From an uncultured Bacteroidales bacterium (GTDB lineage Bacteria > Bacteroidota > Bacteroidia > Bacteroidales > Paludibacteraceae), in NCBI GenBank assembly GCA_946404495.1, contig CAMJDT010000027.1:1-36253 (forward strand): a DNA stretch of 36,253 nt, given 5' to 3'. The notes under the pieces are model-generated. The model did no database searches, had not been told where the DNA came from, and was given only the letters and a program-made list of their open reading frames with translations. Position 1 is the stretch's first letter. Every line of letters begins with the position of its first letter. Both the position numbers and the translations under genes were made by a program. Of the stretch, positions 24,905 through 32,635 are shown in pieces.

Positions 24905-26242
24905 ATGTATAAGAGAAAGATCGAATCACTGCTTCTGGAATGGAAGAGTCAACCCAAGCGCAAGCCGCTAATTATCAAGGGCGTTCGGCAATGCGGGAAA
25001 ACCAGTTCCGTGCAGGAATTTGCGCAGAACAACTATGAGCATGTCATTTATCTGAATTTCCATGAGAAGAAGTCCTACAAAGCTTTCTTCAATGGAGATT
25101 TGGATGTAGAGACCATTACAACTAATATCGCACTTGGAATTATCGGCGCGCAGTTTGTTCCGGGCAAGACTTGTCTCATCTTTGACGAGGTGCAGGATTG
25201 TCCTCGTGCGCGCTCGTCGCTCAAATTCTTCTGCCTTGATGGTCGGTATGACGTGCTGTGTACCGGTTCTTTGCTTGGCGTTAATGGTTATAAAACCAAA
25301 GAAGAGCAAGAGGAAGAGCAGGAAGCGTCCATCCCGGTCGGCTTCGAGGATATCGTGTATATGTATCCTATGGACTTTGAGGAATGGCTTTGGGCAAACG
25401 GCATCAAACCGGAATATATCGACATCTTGCGTCAGCATTTGAACGAAGAAAAGCCGCTCAACGAGACGTTCCACAATCGTTTCCGTCAGTTGCTCCTTCA
25501 GTACGTCTTCGTCGGTGGTATGCCGGAAGTTGTGGAGAAGTTCCTGACGACCCGTAACATAGGCGAGACGCGTAAGGTGCAGTTAAATATCATCGATAGT
25601 TACGAATCGGATATGATCAAATACGCTCCTGCTGCAGACAAACCGCGTATACGTGAGTGCTTCGAGTCCATTCCCAAGCAGTTGGCACGCGATTATAAGA
25701 AGTTCACCTATAACGTGATTCATCCGAAAGCCAAAGGTCGTGATTATGCCGGTAGTCTGCAATGGATTGAAGATGCCGGTATCATTCATCGTTGTTACAA
25801 CACGGAGATTACCGAATTGCCGTTGGAAGGCGTAGCTATCAAAGACCAGTTCAAAGTCTATATGGCTGATTCCGGTTTGCTCATCAGCATGTTGGAAGAA
25901 GGAACGGCTTGGAGTATTATGCAAGGTGACTTGGGCGCATACAAAGGTGCGATCTATGAGAGTCTGTTGGCAGATATCTTAGGCAAGATGGGACGTAAGC
26001 TCTATTATTTCCACAAAGATAGCGGCTTGGAGATCGATTTCCTGATGCGATACAAAGGAGAATGTGTGTTGGTAGAATGCAAAGCCCGTACCGGCAATTC
26101 CAAATCAACAAGTACTATCCTCAAACACCCGGAGAAATACCATGTCCACCAAGCCATTAAGATCGGCGACTACAATGTCGGTCGCGACGGTGCGTTACTG
26201 ACGATCCCGTTCTACATGGCATTCCTACTGACGGAAATGTAA
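24905..26242 (+). CDS. AAA_14 ATPase with DUF4143 domain
   Basis: With the ATG at 24905 the protein has 445 residues and starts MYKRKIESLLLEW, a common start for this family. Walker A is GVRQCGKT (26-33), Walker B LIFDEVQ (91-97), sensor CTGSLLG (119-125). The C-terminal DUF4143 region ends with a PD-(D/E)XK-like pattern: GLEIDF (Glu376, Asp378) then VLVECKA (Glu391, Lys393). The family is abundant in Bacteroidota and its role is not established; nuclease-like activity is possible. Its leader is made of the 33-bp repeats, copies of which also lie just after it. Confidence 0.88.
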   Translation: MYKRKIESLLLEWKSQPKRKPLIIKGVRQCGKTSSVQEFAQNNYEHVIYLNFHEKKSYKAFFNGDLDVETITTNIALGIIGAQFVPGKTCLIFDEVQDCPRARSSLKFFCLDGRYDVLCTGSLLGVNGYKTKEEQEEEQEASIPVGFEDIVYMYPMDFEEWLWANGIKPEYIDILRQHLNEEKPLNETFHNRFRQLLLQYVFVGGMPEVVEKFLTTRNIGETRKVQLNIIDSYESDMIKYAPAADKPRIRECFESIPKQLARDYKKFTYNVIHPKAKGRDYAGSLQWIEDAGIIHRCYNTEITELPLEGVAIKDQFKVYMADSGLLISMLEEGTAWSIMQGDLGAYKGAIYESLLADILGKMGRKLYYFHKDSGLEIDFLMRYKGECVLVECKARTGNSKSTSTILKHPEKYHVHQAIKIGDYNVGRDGALLTIPFYMAFLLTEM

Positions 26243-26285
26243 ATGATCATACCTTGGCGAATGTGGTATTTTATAGCGTGTTTCC

Positions 26286-26340
26286 CCTGAAAAATTGCAA
26301 AAAGATTTGCACAGGTGAAAAAAATGTAGTACCTTTGCAG
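26286..26340 (+). promoter_or_regulatory. Promoter of the 26455 gene, with duplicated upstream element
   Basis: TTTG (26306-26309) and TACCTTTG (26330-26337) are 20 bp apart. The 55 bp from 26286 to 26340 match 27829-27883 without gaps at 50 positions. Confidence 0.8.
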
Positions 26341-26345
26341 CCGAA

Positions 26346-26437
26346 AGTCGTACTAAAAAGGTGTGAGTTTTGTCAAAAAGTCGTACTAAAAAGGTGTGAG
26401 TTTTGTCAAAAAGTCGTACCAAAAATGTGTGAACTTC
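26346..26437 (+). repeat. Second 33-bp tandem repeat array
   Basis: Units begin at 26346, 26379 and 26412, again 33 bp apart, with core AGTCGTACTAAAAAGGTGTG (third unit AGTCGTACCAAAAATGTGTG). They follow a TACCTTTGCAGCCGAA promoter end identical to the one at 24801-24816. They form the leader of a gene unrelated to the ATPase. Confidence 0.8.
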
Positions 26438-26454
26438 CCCGCGGGAAAAAGGTG

Positions 26455-26991
26455 ATGTCCTTAGAATACGATATAAATAATGATGTTATGGAAATAGTAG
26501 ATATTAAAATTTGTAGGTATCAATCATTGCTAAGAGGGGCTTTGGTTAGTCAAGGGCAACAATGGATTTTAATTGAAGATAACCCGGTAGATTATGTTCT
26601 AGACGGATACTCTTTCATAAATAAAAAGTATGTAAAACATGTGTCCCTATGTGGCCACGAATCAATTACATACAAGATTATTTCTCAGAAATATCAAAAA
26701 CGAGATTTTTGTAAATTAGATAACTATTTTGAGTTAATAGACTATTTGAGAAATAATAACCTTCTTATAACCATTGGTCTATCTAAGCAAGAAAGCATTT
26801 TAGTTGGTCATATTAAGAAAATCAATTCGGTTTCATTTAAGTTTCATCCTTTGAGTGTGACACTTAAGTATTTGGATGTTATGGATATCCGTTATGACCA
26901 GATACGTTTTATTAATATTAATTCTGACTATTTGTCTTCAATATCTAATTATTTGACAAAAACCGGAGAAGAACAATTTAATTTGTTGTGA
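26455..26991 (+). CDS. AT-rich orphan gene, small two-lobed protein of unknown function
   Basis: From the ATG at 26455 the product has 178 residues (another ATG lies at 26488; a TTG-started longer frame would translate the promoter and repeats and is rejected). The first half (ICRYQSLLRGALVSQGQQWILIEDNPVDYVLDGYSFINKKYVK) and second half (LVGHIKKINSVSFKFHPL ... YDQIRFININSDYLSSI) look like two related small-beta (Sm/SH3-like) units. I recall this pattern from uncharacterised proteins near toxin and phage genes, but cannot name a family. AT content and codon use are far from the housekeeping genes, which suggests transfer. Confidence 0.6.
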   Translation: MSLEYDINNDVMEIVDIKICRYQSLLRGALVSQGQQWILIEDNPVDYVLDGYSFINKKYVKHVSLCGHESITYKIISQKYQKRDFCKLDNYFELIDYLRNNNLLITIGLSKQESILVGHIKKINSVSFKFHPLSVTLKYLDVMDIRYDQIRFININSDYLSSISNYLTKTGEEQFNLL

Positions 26992-27113
26992 TATCATGGA
27001 AAATAATACAAACAAATTCCGGAAACATTCTTCTATTGGTAAATACCAGTGAGTTAATGCAGCAATGAACGATTTCGATAAATAATATACGAACAAATCA
27101 CTTTACTAATAAA

Positions 27114-27674
27114 ATGAAGATATATTACGATTTTAGGAAAAAGTTATATGGCGGAGTATGGGAGATAGAATCCGATATGCCATACGCAGATATTTCAGAA
27201 GGCAAGAACTTGCACTTATTGGATATTCCTTTCTGTATATGTCATGGAAAGAAGCAACGGGATATCATATATTATTATGGAGACATTAGTATTGAGTTTT
27301 TGTCTCATAATATTTTTACGTTTCTGTCGCAATATGAGGACGTAAGTCCATATTTATATCCTATACATATCAAGGACGTTGATGATGTGTACTATTTTGT
27401 TCATAATCTACCGGAAGTCAAATTTATCAATCGAAATGTTTATATTTCAAGTACAAGTTACAAAACAGAAATACCTTGTTTCTTGCTGCAAGATAACTTA
27501 CCTCCATTTTTCACTTTGAATGATACAAGGCTTAATGTTATTACCCCTGAGATGAAAACCGCTATGATAAAAGCAAAAATAACGAATATAGCATTTAAAC
27601 CGGTATACGGAGTTTCGTCTATGGAGGAATATTATCAATTGCAGAAAGAAGGCAAATTATTTCCTGAAAATTGA
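27114..27674 (+). CDS. Possible Imm11/DUF1629-like immunity protein
   Basis: The 186-residue AT-rich gene encodes a soluble protein without a signal peptide. The C-terminal part LNVITPEMKTAMIKAKITNIAFKPVYG resembles the end of DUF1629/Imm11-type immunity proteins (a helix then a GI-x-FxPV-like strand), which protect against polymorphic toxins. No toxin gene is visible next to it. The call rests on this pattern only. It follows the 26455 gene by 122 bp and has no visible TAnnTTTG promoter of its own. Base composition marks both as one foreign segment. Confidence 0.5.
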   Translation: MKIYYDFRKKLYGGVWEIESDMPYADISEGKNLHLLDIPFCICHGKKQRDIIYYYGDISIEFLSHNIFTFLSQYEDVSPYLYPIHIKDVDDVYYFVHNLPEVKFINRNVYISSTSYKTEIPCFLLQDNLPPFFTLNDTRLNVITPEMKTAMIKAKITNIAFKPVYGVSSMEEYYQLQKEGKLFPEN

Positions 27675-27828
27675 TGATGAAAATTCTCGATGGTGCTAAC
27701 CATAAGTTTTTGGGACTATAGGGATAAACAGGGAATTAAAGGGGGAATATTGTGATAAACCTCCAAAGATAGATTATTTACACGATACGATAGGTGTGCT
27801 TACCTTTGTAAAAATTAAGCCATAATTG

Positions 27829-27883
27829 CCTGAAAAATTGCAAAAAGATTTGCATAATTGAAAAAAATGTTGTATCTTTGCAG
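27829..27883 (+). promoter_or_regulatory. Promoter of the toxin-antitoxin pair
   Basis: TTTG (27849-27852) and TATCTTTG (27873-27880) are 20 bp apart, within a 55-bp element nearly identical to 26286-26340. The rest of the gap from 27675 holds nothing recognisable. Confidence 0.8.
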
Positions 27884-27912
27884 GCTGAAACGAAAATGAA
27901 AGGATTATTACT

Positions 27913-28158
27913 ATGATTGCAACTACGCTTCCGCCTTCTGCGACGCAAATGATCATAAACATTGATGATCGTGCATTAGTGAAAGATATACGCCGTTTGT
28001 TAACTCGCCTGCAAGGAGTGAGTTCTGTTCGCGTGCGCAACAATTACTATGAGAGCCGTGAGTTTTATCGCGACTTGGATGCCGCCGAGCAAGATATTGC
28101 TGATGGCAAAGGACTTCGTGTTAGTAGCAAACAAGAATTAGACGCGCTTTTCTCATGA
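27913..28158 (+). CDS. Antitoxin of a YoeB-type pair
   Basis: The 81-residue protein precedes and overlaps a YoeB/RelE-like toxin by 4 bp (ATGA), the standard arrangement. An N-terminal stretch (MIINIDDRALVKDIRRLLTRLQG) could form the dimer and DNA-binding part. The C-terminal part (EFYRDLDAAEQDIADGKGLRVSSKQELDALF) is acidic and helical like the toxin-wrapping tail of RelB/YefM-like antitoxins. It probably represses its own promoter at 27849-27880 (family knowledge). Confidence 0.8.
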   Translation: MIATTLPPSATQMIINIDDRALVKDIRRLLTRLQGVSSVRVRNNYYESREFYRDLDAAEQDIADGKGLRVSSKQELDALFS

Positions 28159-28430
28159 GATATACATTACGATTCTCGCCCCGCGCGTTGGCTGATTTAG
28201 AGAAGATTAAGAAGTCCGGTGACCAGGCGCGAATTAAGAAATTACGTGCAATCTTGGAAGAGTTAACCGAGCATCCGCTTACGGGTATCGGAAATCCGGA
28301 ACGACTCAAATATCGTACTAATACTTATTCCCGTAGGTTGACGAATAAGGATCGGGTAGTATATTCAATTTTTGAAAATATCGTAGAAGTGGATATCCTG
28401 CAAATGATGGGTCACTACGATGATAAATAA
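28155..28430 (+). CDS. YoeB/Txe-type mRNA interferase toxin
   Basis: The 91-residue protein matches the RelE-superfamily Txe/YoeB type, which cuts mRNA in the ribosome. It contains HPLTGIGNPERLKY with Glu49, YSRRLTNKDRVVY with Arg60/61 and Arg67, and the terminal GHYDDK with His87 and Tyr88, all in the positions expected of the catalytic residues. Length is typical. It appears intact. Confidence 0.9.
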   Translation: MRYTLRFSPRALADLEKIKKSGDQARIKKLRAILEELTEHPLTGIGNPERLKYRTNTYSRRLTNKDRVVYSIFENIVEVDILQMMGHYDDK

Positions 28431-28443
28431 CCGCCCTCCCCGT

Positions 28444-28527
28444 ATTGCAACTTCGGGCGATAATATTGCAACTTCCACCTCTAATGTTGCAACTTCAACT
28501 GCTAATGATGCAACTTCTCCTTTACTA
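28444..28527 (+). repeat. 21-bp tandem repeat
   Basis: Four units start at 28444, 28465, 28486 and 28507, each with the core TTGCAACTTC (ATGCAACTTC in the last) and a variable tail. Confidence 0.75.
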
Positions 28528-28601
28528 CAAAACAAACTACTCATTAATAAAATAGTTGCATCCAAAATTTCTCCAAGAATGAAACCGAAGCAAATAAAAG
28601 A

Positions 28602-28632
28602 TTTGATATTAGAAAAAAAAGCACTATCTTTG
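28602..28632 (+). promoter_or_regulatory. Promoter of the poly-G lipoprotein unit
   Basis: TTTG (28602-28605) and TATCTTTG (28625-28632) are separated by 19 bp. The first ATG (28637) lies only 5 bp after the -7 box, at the expected transcription start, so the message could be leaderless. Confidence 0.7.
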
Positions 28633-28636
28633 CAGC

Positions 28637-29085
28637 ATGAAATTGTTCAACAAACATATCTCCGGTTTTAGACCCGTCTTCGGTCGGCGTCTTTTGACCT
28701 GCTCTGGGGGGGGGGGGTAGAGCTTAAAAAAGCCTCTTCGCGGCTCTGCGGAGGTAGTTTCGTTTTAATCGCAAGTATTTTACTACTATGTAGTAGTTGC
28801 CATAAGAGAGGCGACTACATCTGCGGTGTGCCCGTTACGGGTTCGCCTTGGTCGCTGGCGGCTGCTATCTATGAGACCGGCGACGGCTCCTTCGTGCCCG
28901 AGTCGGTGGAGATTCTCCCCGAGAAAGCATATATCCACGGTTGGTATTATCAGCCCGATTCTATCCTCTCCGTTACCTCCGGTGGTGACGGCTTTTTGAA
29001 AGCCGTGATTATATGTGATATTAGTAGTACCAATCAGGTTACCCACGCGTGCCTTTCCTGCGCGCAATTAGATAAGGAGGATTGA
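28637..29085 (+). CDS. Lipoprotein gene out of frame at a 12-G tract (possibly phase-variable)
   Basis: From the ATG at 28637 the frame reads MKLFNKHISGFRPVFGRRLL, then TCS and four glycines encoded by the G-tract, then TAG at 28718. One more G (13, or 10 or 16) would join it to a frame open from 28717 to 29085. That frame gives VELKKASSRLCGG, a hydrophobic segment FVLIASILLL, the lipobox CSSC and a mature part HKRGDYICGVPVTGSPW. With 12 G the downstream frame has no good start before the lipobox (only a GTG at 28828 inside the mature part). So the sequenced copy appears off. The mature domain (about 100 residues) is unrecognised. A BspA-like LRR gene follows 2 bp later. Confidence 0.6.
28706..28717 (+). 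repeat. Poly-G tract of 12
   Basis: Twelve consecutive G are flanked by CTCT and TAGAGC. Homopolymers of this length are prone to slipped-strand mispairing, and this one sits inside the reading frame upstream of the lipoprotein signal. Confidence 0.9.
29074..29080 (+). promoter_or_regulatory. Shine-Dalgarno-like site before the LRR gene
   Basis: AAGGAGG ends 7 nt before the ATG at 29088 and overlaps the last codons of the lipoprotein frame. Strong Shine-Dalgarno sites are uncommon in Bacteroidota, so this supports the ATG at 29088 over the TTG at 29082. Confidence 0.6.
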
Positions 29086-29087
29086 AG

Positions 29088-29897
29088 ATGACAATATCGA
29101 TTAGAAAATTATTCCTTTTCCTGTTTCTCGTAGCAAGTGCCGGCGCACTCAAGGCGGCCGATAAGGCTGAATGCGAGCTGACGTCGGTGACGATTACCGA
29201 TAACGTCATCTATATCGAGGACAATCCTTTCGCCGGATGCAGTCGTCTGACCTCGCTCGTCGTGGAGCCCGGTCATCCTATCTACGACAGTCGCGGTAAT
29301 TGCAACGGTATCATCCGCACGGCCGACAACACCCTCATCGTAGGCTGCCAATCGACGGTTATTCCCGCCTCCGTGACTGCGATTGAGGAGGAAGCGTTCT
29401 TAGATTGCAGTTCGTTAGTTTCGATTGCTATTCCCGCTTCTGTGACCGCGATTGGTCGCAATGCGTTCTCCGGCTGCACGGCTCTGAAGTCTCTCACCGT
29501 TGCGGCCGGCAACCCTATTTATGATAGTCGCGATAGTTGTAACGCAATTATTGCGACCAAGTTGAATACCCTCATCGTAGGCTGTGCGGCTACGGTGATT
29601 CCGGCTTCCGTGACGTATATCGACGCGGAGGCTTTTGCCGGTTGTACGACGCTGACCGCTATTACGATTCCCGCTGCTGTGAAGGGCATCAGTCGCAGCG
29701 CCTTTGACGGCTGCACCGGCCTACGATCCATCACTGTCTTACGTCGCACTCCTCCGACGGTAGCCGTTGACGCCTTTCGCGCTGTAGATCCGTCTATTCC
29801 GGTCTACGTTCCCGCTGAGAGCCTCGCCCTCTATCAGTCCTCGGAGATGTGGAAATGTTTTACCAACATACAGGCAATAAATGATAAGGAGGAGTAA
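29088..29897 (+). CDS. Secreted BspA-like leucine-rich-repeat protein
   Basis: The 269-residue product has a signal peptide (1-24, ending LKAAD) and LRR_5/BspA-type repeats of about 23 residues with the pattern IPASVTAIxxxAFxGCxxLxSI. Two longer inserts (YDSRGNCNGIIRTADNTLIVGC and a near copy) alternate with them. The C-terminal part (RTPPTVAVDAF ... VYVPAESLALY ... W) is the usual BspA-family ending. Such proteins lie on the surface and bind host or bacterial partners. No T9SS sorting domain is visible. It is coupled to the lipoprotein frame upstream and lies 25 bp before hsdM. Confidence 0.88.
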   Translation: MTISIRKLFLFLFLVASAGALKAADKAECELTSVTITDNVIYIEDNPFAGCSRLTSLVVEPGHPIYDSRGNCNGIIRTADNTLIVGCQSTVIPASVTAIEEEAFLDCSSLVSIAIPASVTAIGRNAFSGCTALKSLTVAAGNPIYDSRDSCNAIIATKLNTLIVGCAATVIPASVTYIDAEAFAGCTTLTAITIPAAVKGISRSAFDGCTGLRSITVLRRTPPTVAVDAFRAVDPSIPVYVPAESLALYQSSEMWKCFTNIQAINDKEE

Positions 29898-29922
29898 AAG
29901 AAAAAGATAATAAGGAAGATAT

Positions 29923-31533
29923 ATGGCAAAGAAAGCAACAAAAAAAGAAGAGAAACTGAATTTGGATGCAGTTTTATTTAAATGTCGTGACATCCTACGT
30001 GCAGCAAAGAACTCGGGTTCGTTCTTTGAGAAACGAGATATGATGTTAACTCTTGTATTCTTACGATTCTTAGGGGAGAAATACGAAGACGGATTGGTTG
30101 TCCTCCGCAATAAATTGGCCGAAAAAGGATTGGATCCGGACGACGAGAATATTCAAAAGGCTTTCTTTGACGATCCGACTTTTACAGACGGAACATTTGC
30201 GCTGCCTGAAGAAGCTCGCTGGTCGACGATAATCAATAAGGCTGCTCCGGAATTAAATGTTGCATTAGATACAGCTCTGCAAGCCATATCCGAAACATTG
30301 CCCGCACTAAAAGGCTGTTTTGTCAACGGCACATTCACTCAGCGTAATTTAGCCGCCAATGACATGAAGAAAATTATAGATGAGGTCACGAAGATCAGTC
30401 ATAAGACCTTCGGTGAAGAAAAAGACCTTATCGGGCGCGTTTACGAGTATTTCTTAAAGGAGTTCGCGGTAAACTCAACGAAAGAAGAAGGCGAGTTTTA
30501 TACTCCTCACGATATCGTACAACTGATTGCTACCGTCATCGAGCCTTTTGACGGGACTTTATATGATCCTTGTTGCGGTTCCGGCGGCATGTTTATCCAA
30601 AGTTCGGAATTAGTGAAGGCTCATCAAGGTGATATTGGCCTAATGAAGGTATTTGGTCAAGAGAAAGAAGCAGCCACGTATCGCTTAGCTAAGATGAACC
30701 TTGCGTTACGAGGTATCAATCATGACTTAGGTGGAGAGAGTGATTCTACCTTTACGAACGACCTGCATAAGGGAATCTATTTTGATTACATCATGGCCAA
30801 TCCTCCCTTTAATCTTAGTAAATACTGGGATGAGAAGTTGAATGACGACAGCCGTTGGATCGACTACGCTACTCCACCGACGGGCAACGCCAATTATGCA
30901 TGGATCCTTCACATGCTTTCACATATGCGACCATTCACAGGCGTTGCCGGATTTCTCCTCTCGAATGGAGCATTAGGTGATGCGGATACTATAGAAATAC
31001 GTAGAAAACTAATCGAAAACGATAAAGTAGAAGCGATTATCATTCTTCCACGCGAATTGTTTATCACGACTGATATAAGCGTTACATTCTGGATTCTTAA
31101 TCAAAATAAAAAGGGCGGTCGATATCACGGACGCGAATTACGCAATCGCGAGCACGAAATATTGTTTGTAGACTTACGGACTTGGACAGAGAATCCGGTT
31201 AAGGGAGAGCAGAAAAAGAAAGTATTATTGTCCTCCAACCAGATTCAGCGTGTCGCCGACTTATATCATCACTGGCAAATAAAAGGTACGGATGGGAAGA
31301 ACTTTGCAGAACCTGAACTGTACCGTAGTGTCGGAATCGATGAGATTGCGGCGAATAATTGGTCGCTAGTACCCAGTAAATATATTGAGTTTATTGACCA
31401 CGATTTAGAGATAGACTATCCGGCTGAGATGGCTCGTATTCAAAAAGAGATGAGAGAACTAATGATACGCGAGAAGGAGTCACAAACAATGCTCGAAGAA
31501 GCATTTAAAGGTATCGGCTATGGTATTAGATAG
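29923..31533 (+). CDS. hsdM: Type I restriction-modification N6-adenine methyltransferase subunit
   Basis: The 536-residue HsdM has an N-terminal helical domain (LFKCRDILRAAKNSGSFFEKRDMMLTL), then EFYTPHDIVQLI, motif I DPCCGSGGMF (215-224, SAM binding) and motif IV NPPF (293-296, catalysis). It methylates the target sequence chosen by HsdS. AAGGAAG precedes the ATG. No TAnnTTTG promoter is visible in the 25-bp gap or the end of the LRR gene, so the system may be transcribed from 28602. It overlaps hsdS by 14 bp. Confidence 0.97.
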   Translation: MAKKATKKEEKLNLDAVLFKCRDILRAAKNSGSFFEKRDMMLTLVFLRFLGEKYEDGLVVLRNKLAEKGLDPDDENIQKAFFDDPTFTDGTFALPEEARWSTIINKAAPELNVALDTALQAISETLPALKGCFVNGTFTQRNLAANDMKKIIDEVTKISHKTFGEEKDLIGRVYEYFLKEFAVNSTKEEGEFYTPHDIVQLIATVIEPFDGTLYDPCCGSGGMFIQSSELVKAHQGDIGLMKVFGQEKEAATYRLAKMNLALRGINHDLGGESDSTFTNDLHKGIYFDYIMANPPFNLSKYWDEKLNDDSRWIDYATPPTGNANYAWILHMLSHMRPFTGVAGFLLSNGALGDADTIEIRRKLIENDKVEAIIILPRELFITTDISVTFWILNQNKKGGRYHGRELRNREHEILFVDLRTWTENPVKGEQKKKVLLSSNQIQRVADLYHHWQIKGTDGKNFAEPELYRSVGIDEIAANNWSLVPSKYIEFIDHDLEIDYPAEMARIQKEMRELMIREKESQTMLEEAFKGIGYGIR

Positions 31534-32626
31534 GTATAAGTTGGGCGAAGTCATTTCGTTGTGTGAAGAGCGAAACACGGAAGGGATATACACTCTTGAG
31601 GATTTAAAGGGTATATCAATAAAGAAAGTTTTTATTGAGACTAAAGCAGATATGCAAGATGTATCTCTATCCCCTTATTTTCTTGTTCGGCCTGATAGTT
31701 TTGTATACGTTCCGGTTACATCCCGTAATGGAGAAAAGATAACACTTGCTCACAATACCTCTAACCAAACATATATTGTTTCATCATCATATATTGTATT
31801 TAGAGTAATCAGACCAGATATTTTGTTATCGGATTATCTATTTATGTTTTTCAATCGTCCCGAGTTTGATCGCTATTCTCGCTTTAATTCTTGGGGCAGT
31901 GCGAGAGAAACGTTTTCTTGGGAAGATTTTTGTGATATAGAAATCACTCTCCCCTCAATTAAGACTCAGCAAAAGTTCGTCAATGTATATTTCTCTCTGC
32001 AAAAGAACCTCGAAGCATATCAGAGTAGCTTAGACGACCTTAAAATGGCTTATGAAGGCTATATTGAAAATTTAAGACGAACGATTAAACCCGAAAGAAT
32101 AGGAAAATATATCCATAAAGAGGATAAGAATACTGATAATAAAATTGATAGGGTCTTGGGTATAGGCAAAGAAGGATTCATTTTACCTCAAAAAGACCCT
32201 AACGAATCTTTACGTAACTACAATATAATGAGAAAAGGAGACATATGTTATGCTCCACCACTATATAATATTCTTACAGGAGCATTACATTGTTACTCGG
32301 ATTCTATTCCTGCTGTATGCTCTCCTATTTATGAGGTTTTTACATGTGATGAGGATAAACTCATACCTGAATATTTAACACTATGGCTTAAAAGAAAAGA
32401 GTTTATTAGATATGCTGAGTTCTTTGCGCAAGGGGTAAGGCAAACATTTGACTACTCTTTAATGGAGGATATTCAAATTCCAATTCCCGATATAAACATT
32501 CAAAAGGCAATAACTCAAGTCTATTCAGTTTATAACGAGCGAAAAGCAATAGCAGCTCGACTAAAAGAACAACTCAATACAATCTGCCCTATCTTAATAC
32601 GAGGATCCATATTAACCGAAAAATAA
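31520..32626 (+). CDS. hsdS: Type I restriction-modification specificity subunit
   Basis: The 368-residue HsdS has two target-recognition domains (about 1-165 and 195-340), each followed by a conserved helix (LPSIKTQQKFVNVYFSLQ; IPDINIQKAITQVYSVYNERK). The recognition domains are more AT-rich than the hsdM and hsdR sequence, as is normal for exchangeable HsdS halves. Only one hsdS is present, with no recombinase or inverted hsdS copy nearby, so shufflon-type switching is not supported here. Confidence 0.92.
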   Translation: MVLDRYKLGEVISLCEERNTEGIYTLEDLKGISIKKVFIETKADMQDVSLSPYFLVRPDSFVYVPVTSRNGEKITLAHNTSNQTYIVSSSYIVFRVIRPDILLSDYLFMFFNRPEFDRYSRFNSWGSARETFSWEDFCDIEITLPSIKTQQKFVNVYFSLQKNLEAYQSSLDDLKMAYEGYIENLRRTIKPERIGKYIHKEDKNTDNKIDRVLGIGKEGFILPQKDPNESLRNYNIMRKGDICYAPPLYNILTGALHCYSDSIPAVCSPIYEVFTCDEDKLIPEYLTLWLKRKEFIRYAEFFAQGVRQTFDYSLMEDIQIPIPDINIQKAITQVYSVYNERKAIAARLKEQLNTICPILIRGSILTEK

Positions 32627-32635
32627 GACCAGACT

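Larger units (their letters stand above)
28420..28671 (+). pseudogene. Small frame with heptapeptide repeats, probable remnant
   Basis: An 83-residue frame starts inside the end of the toxin gene. It encodes four units of the heptapeptide pattern IATS-GDN / IATS-TSN / VATS-TAN / DATS, then ISPRMKPKQIKDLILEKKAL. Similar NVATS repeats join domains in larger Bacteroidota DNA-binding or ATPase proteins, with a winged-helix part after them, so this looks like the linker and first residues of a lost gene. A promoter for the next gene lies inside its 3' end. Whether it is translated is unknown. Confidence 0.35.

Noticed and set aside
24817..26437. CRISPR array made of the 33-bp repeats
   Set aside because: Units are directly tandem without unique spacers, only three per array, and no cas gene is present.
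26254..26454. Longer form of the 26455 gene starting at TTG 26254
   Set aside because: It would translate the promoter and the repeats.
28782..28797. Perfect 7-bp inverted repeat ACTACTA-TG-TAGTAGT
   Set aside because: It falls in the hydrophobic signal region of the lipoprotein frame (LLLCSS), has no T-run, and is short enough to be chance.
28828..29085. GTG at 28828 as the real start of the lipoprotein-frame product
   Set aside because: It would cut off the lipobox and start inside the mature protein; the G-tract explanation accounts for the upstream coding signal.
31520..32626. Invertible hsdS shufflon
   Set aside because: Only one hsdS gene, no second partial copy, no recombinase and no inverted repeats were seen nearby.
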